Source: JANQOH01 sp965201155 (GTDB taxonomy: Bacteria; Pseudomonadota; Alphaproteobacteria; UBA7887). From it: a DNA stretch of 64,000 bases. How positions within the stretch are numbered: the first letter of the stretch is position 1; each line of letters starts with the position of its first letter. Shown here one piece after another: positions 62,256 through 64,000 of this stretch. The DNA lies in the NCBI GenBank assembly GCA_965201155.1, contig OZ241752.1:2108001-2172000 (forward strand), read 5' to 3'. The notes under the pieces were generated by a model that did no database searches, was not told the origin of the DNA, and was given only the letters and a program-made list of their open reading frames with translations. A program made the position numbers and the translations under genes.

Positions 62256-63629
62256 CTAGCGCGTCACGGCGCGGCGCACCGCGGGATCTCCGAACAACCT
62301 CGGGAGATCGCGCAGTTTCGCAACCTCAATCTGTTCGATTGCGGGCGCCCGCGCCGAATTTTGCGGCGGCACCAGCGCCCGTCCGAAACCGAGCTTGAGG
62401 GCTTCTTTCAGCCGCGTTTCCCCCTGCGTCACCGGCCTGACCTCCCCCGAAAGCCCGATTTCGCCGAACACGACCGCACCTTCCGGCGCCGGCGTGTCCG
62501 TGAGCGACGAGACCAGCGCGGCCGCAACGGCGAGGTCTGCTGCCGGTTCGGCGATGCGCAAGCCGCCTGCTACATTCAGATAGACTTCGCACCCGCCCAG
62601 GGCAAGGCCGCAGCGCGTCTCCAGAACCGCCAGAACCATGGCAAGCCGCGCCGAATCCCAGCCCACCACAGCGCGCCGCGGCATGGTCAGGGGCGACCGT
62701 GCGACCAGCGCCTCGATCTCCACGAGAACAGGGCGTGTTCCTTCCATTCCCGCAAACACCACCGCGCCGCTGACAGGTTCCGCGCGGTCGGCGAGAAACA
62801 GGCCGGATGGATTGGCGACCTCCGCCAGCCCCTGGTCGGTCATGGAAAAGACACCGATTTCGTCAGTGGCGCCGAAACGGTTTTTCACCGCGCGCAAGAT
62901 GCGAAACTGATGGCCGCGCTCGCCTTCAAAATACAGCACTGCATCGACCATGTGTTCGAGAACGCGCGGCCCCGCAATTTGTCCGTCCTTGGTTACATGG
63001 CCGACGACCAACAGTGCCATGCCGCGCCGTTTCGCCACGCGAATGAGTTCCTGCGCCGACGCCCGCACCTGGCTGACCGTCCCCGGCGCGGAATCGAGAA
63101 CATCCACATGCATGGTCTGAATGGAATCGATCACCAGCACCTGCGCCGCGCCGGGCGAATCCACGGTGGCGGCGATGTCGCGCGTCTCGGTTGCCGCCGC
63201 CAGCGCCACCGGCGCATCTGCCAGGCCCAGCCGGCGTGCGCGCAGGCCGATCTGGGCTTCCGATTCCTCCCCTGAGACGTACGCCGTGCTCACGCCGGCG
63301 CGGCCAAGCCGGGCCGCCATCTGCAACAGCAGGGTGGACTTGCCTATGCCCGGGTCACCGCCCACCAGAACCGCCGAACCGGGCACAAGTCCGCCCCCCA
63401 GCACCCGGTCCAGTTCGGCTATTCCTGACGACAGCCGCGGTGCCGGCGGCGCGTCGACTGACAGATTGGTGAACGCCAGGCGCCGCCCGCGCGCAGTGCC
63501 CGCAGCCGGACCTTCGGCTTCCTCGACCACGCTGTTCCAGGCGCCGCAGGCCTCGCAGCGCCCTGCCCATTTGCCGTGCACCGCGCCGCATGTCTGGCAG
63601 ACATGGCGGCTTCTGGCCGGCCGCGCCAT
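62256..63629 (-). CDS. radA: DNA repair protein RadA
   Basis: A 457-residue ATPase that promotes branch migration in recombination. N-terminal zinc finger CQTCGAVHGKWAGRCEACGAW; Walker A GGDPGIGKST; the RadA-specific KNRFG motif in AVKNRFGATDEIG; and the C-terminal Lon-like domain (IGLSGEVRPV). Its ATG at 63629 overlaps the stop of the MlaF-type ATPase (TGATG); a TTG one codon earlier is less likely. Confidence 0.97.
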   Translation of the reverse strand: MARPARSRHVCQTCGAVHGKWAGRCEACGAWNSVVEEAEGPAAGTARGRRLAFTNLSVDAPPAPRLSSGIAELDRVLGGGLVPGSAVLVGGDPGIGKSTLLLQMAARLGRAGVSTAYVSGEESEAQIGLRARRLGLADAPVALAAATETRDIAATVDSPGAAQVLVIDSIQTMHVDVLDSAPGTVSQVRASAQELIRVAKRRGMALLVVGHVTKDGQIAGPRVLEHMVDAVLYFEGERGHQFRILRAVKNRFGATDEIGVFSMTDQGLAEVANPSGLFLADRAEPVSGAVVFAGMEGTRPVLVEIEALVARSPLTMPRRAVVGWDSARLAMVLAVLETRCGLALGGCEVYLNVAGGLRIAEPAADLAVAAALVSSLTDTPAPEGAVVFGEIGLSGEVRPVTQGETRLKEALKLGFGRALVPPQNSARAPAIEQIEVAKLRDLPRLFGDPAVRRAVTR

Positions 63630-64000
63630 CAATTACGGCGCAACGCCATGCGAATCGGCCCGTCGGCGCGGCCATGCACAAACTGGTCGACAACGTCACT
63701 GCCGCTCGAGTCGATATCCGCAGTGGGGCCGCGCCAGACAATGCGCCCGCCAAACAGCATTGCGATCGAGTCGGAAATCTTGCGTGCGCTTGCCATGTCA
63801 TGGGTGATCGACAATGCCGTGGCGCCCAGTTCGCGCACGCATTTCACGATCAGGTCATTGATGATATCGGCCATGATGGGGTCGAGGCCGGTCGTCGGCT
63901 CGTCGAAGAACAGTATCTCCGGCTCGGCGGCAATGGCGCGCGCCAGGCCCACGCGCTTCTGCATGCCGCCGGACAGTTCGGCCGGGAACAGCCCGCCGAT
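63629..64000 (-). CDS. MlaF-type ABC transporter ATPase (C-terminal part, cut by window)
   Basis: The last 123 codons of an ABC ATPase. The LSGGMQKRVGLARA signature, the Walker B ILFFDEPTTGLDP and the switch histidine THD are seen, and the ending RADGPIRMALRRN. The pattern fits the phospholipid-transport ATPase MlaF (Ttg2A), commonly found before radA in alphaproteobacteria. The N-terminus with Walker A lies outside the window. The stop overlaps the radA start. Confidence 0.85.
   Translation of the reverse strand: MGGLFPAELSGGMQKRVGLARAIAAEPEILFFDEPTTGLDPIMADIINDLIVKCVRELGATALSITHDMASARKISDSIAMLFGGRIVWRGPTADIDSSGSDVVDQFVHGRADGPIRMALRRN

Noticed and set aside
61431..63275. A 614-codon open frame on the plus strand
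   Set aside because: Antisense to purF, cvpA and radA, whose identities are certain.

Overview
The window looks like a chromosomal segment of a GC-rich alphaproteobacterium, probably an aerobic, free-living (marine or soil) heterotroph. The evidence is the gene content: an MmcB-type DNA repair protein, a 42-residue aa3-oxidase subunit IV, the MlaF-RadA-CvpA-PurF-SDR series, a long primary sigma factor directly after dnaG, TRAP and peptide ABC transporters, and several Fe(II)/2-oxoglutarate oxygenases. I saw no rRNA, tRNA, CRISPR array, prophage or insertion sequence.

Layout. 1-2750 is a sparse, rearranged stretch: an N-terminally truncated TbpB-like barrel gene and a tandem duplication of about 631 bp carrying two copies of a small membrane-anchored coiled-coil gene. 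2751-9737 is a catabolic/transport block on the plus strand: a PhyH oxygenase overlapping a TRAP system with two tandem binding proteins, then an SMP-30 lactonase with a strong terminator and a divergent PanB-like enzyme. A TauD oxygenase faces a yejEF pair that lacks yejAB. 13594-19059 holds a tiny antitoxin-like ORF, ubiH, guaA, the cytochrome oxidase subunit IV peptide, mmcB, an RraA-like gene and an M48 lipoprotein protease. 19075-27289 holds a CMD protein, phaB with a palindromic operator candidate, a second PhyH gene, tldD, an orphan NosR-like flavoprotein, an S24-type repressor behind a 33-bp inverted repeat, a small secreted protein and an SDR.

27421-35713 contains an Nramp relative without the classical metal motif, then a tightly overlapping nucleic-acid cluster (thpR, a UDG-family gene, a BON protein, an AlkA-like glycosylase) and an RND efflux pair. 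35791-40602 (minus strand) has cobT, a GMC oxidoreductase broken by an in-frame TAG, its broken partner (gluconate dehydrogenase subunit 3 type, frameshifted) and an enolase-superfamily enzyme. 40886-47977 is mostly single metabolic genes. 48079-52029 is dnaG-rpoD. 52111-53963 is a peptide-type permease pair without ATPase or binding protein. 54749-57160 is a PQQ alcohol dehydrogenase with a lanthanide-type Asp pair, in one operon with an exported Rieske protein. 57461-64000 (minus strand) is an N-acyl-D-amino-acid deacylase relative, an SDR, purF, cvpA, radA and the end of an MlaF-type ATPase that runs off the window.

The most unusual items are the Rieske plus PQQ-dehydrogenase pair, the PanB-like enzyme with lost metal ligands, the double lesion in the GMC dehydrogenase module, the two complementary incomplete peptide ABC loci, the duplicated coiled-coil gene with a heptad expansion, and two unannotated palindromic operators.
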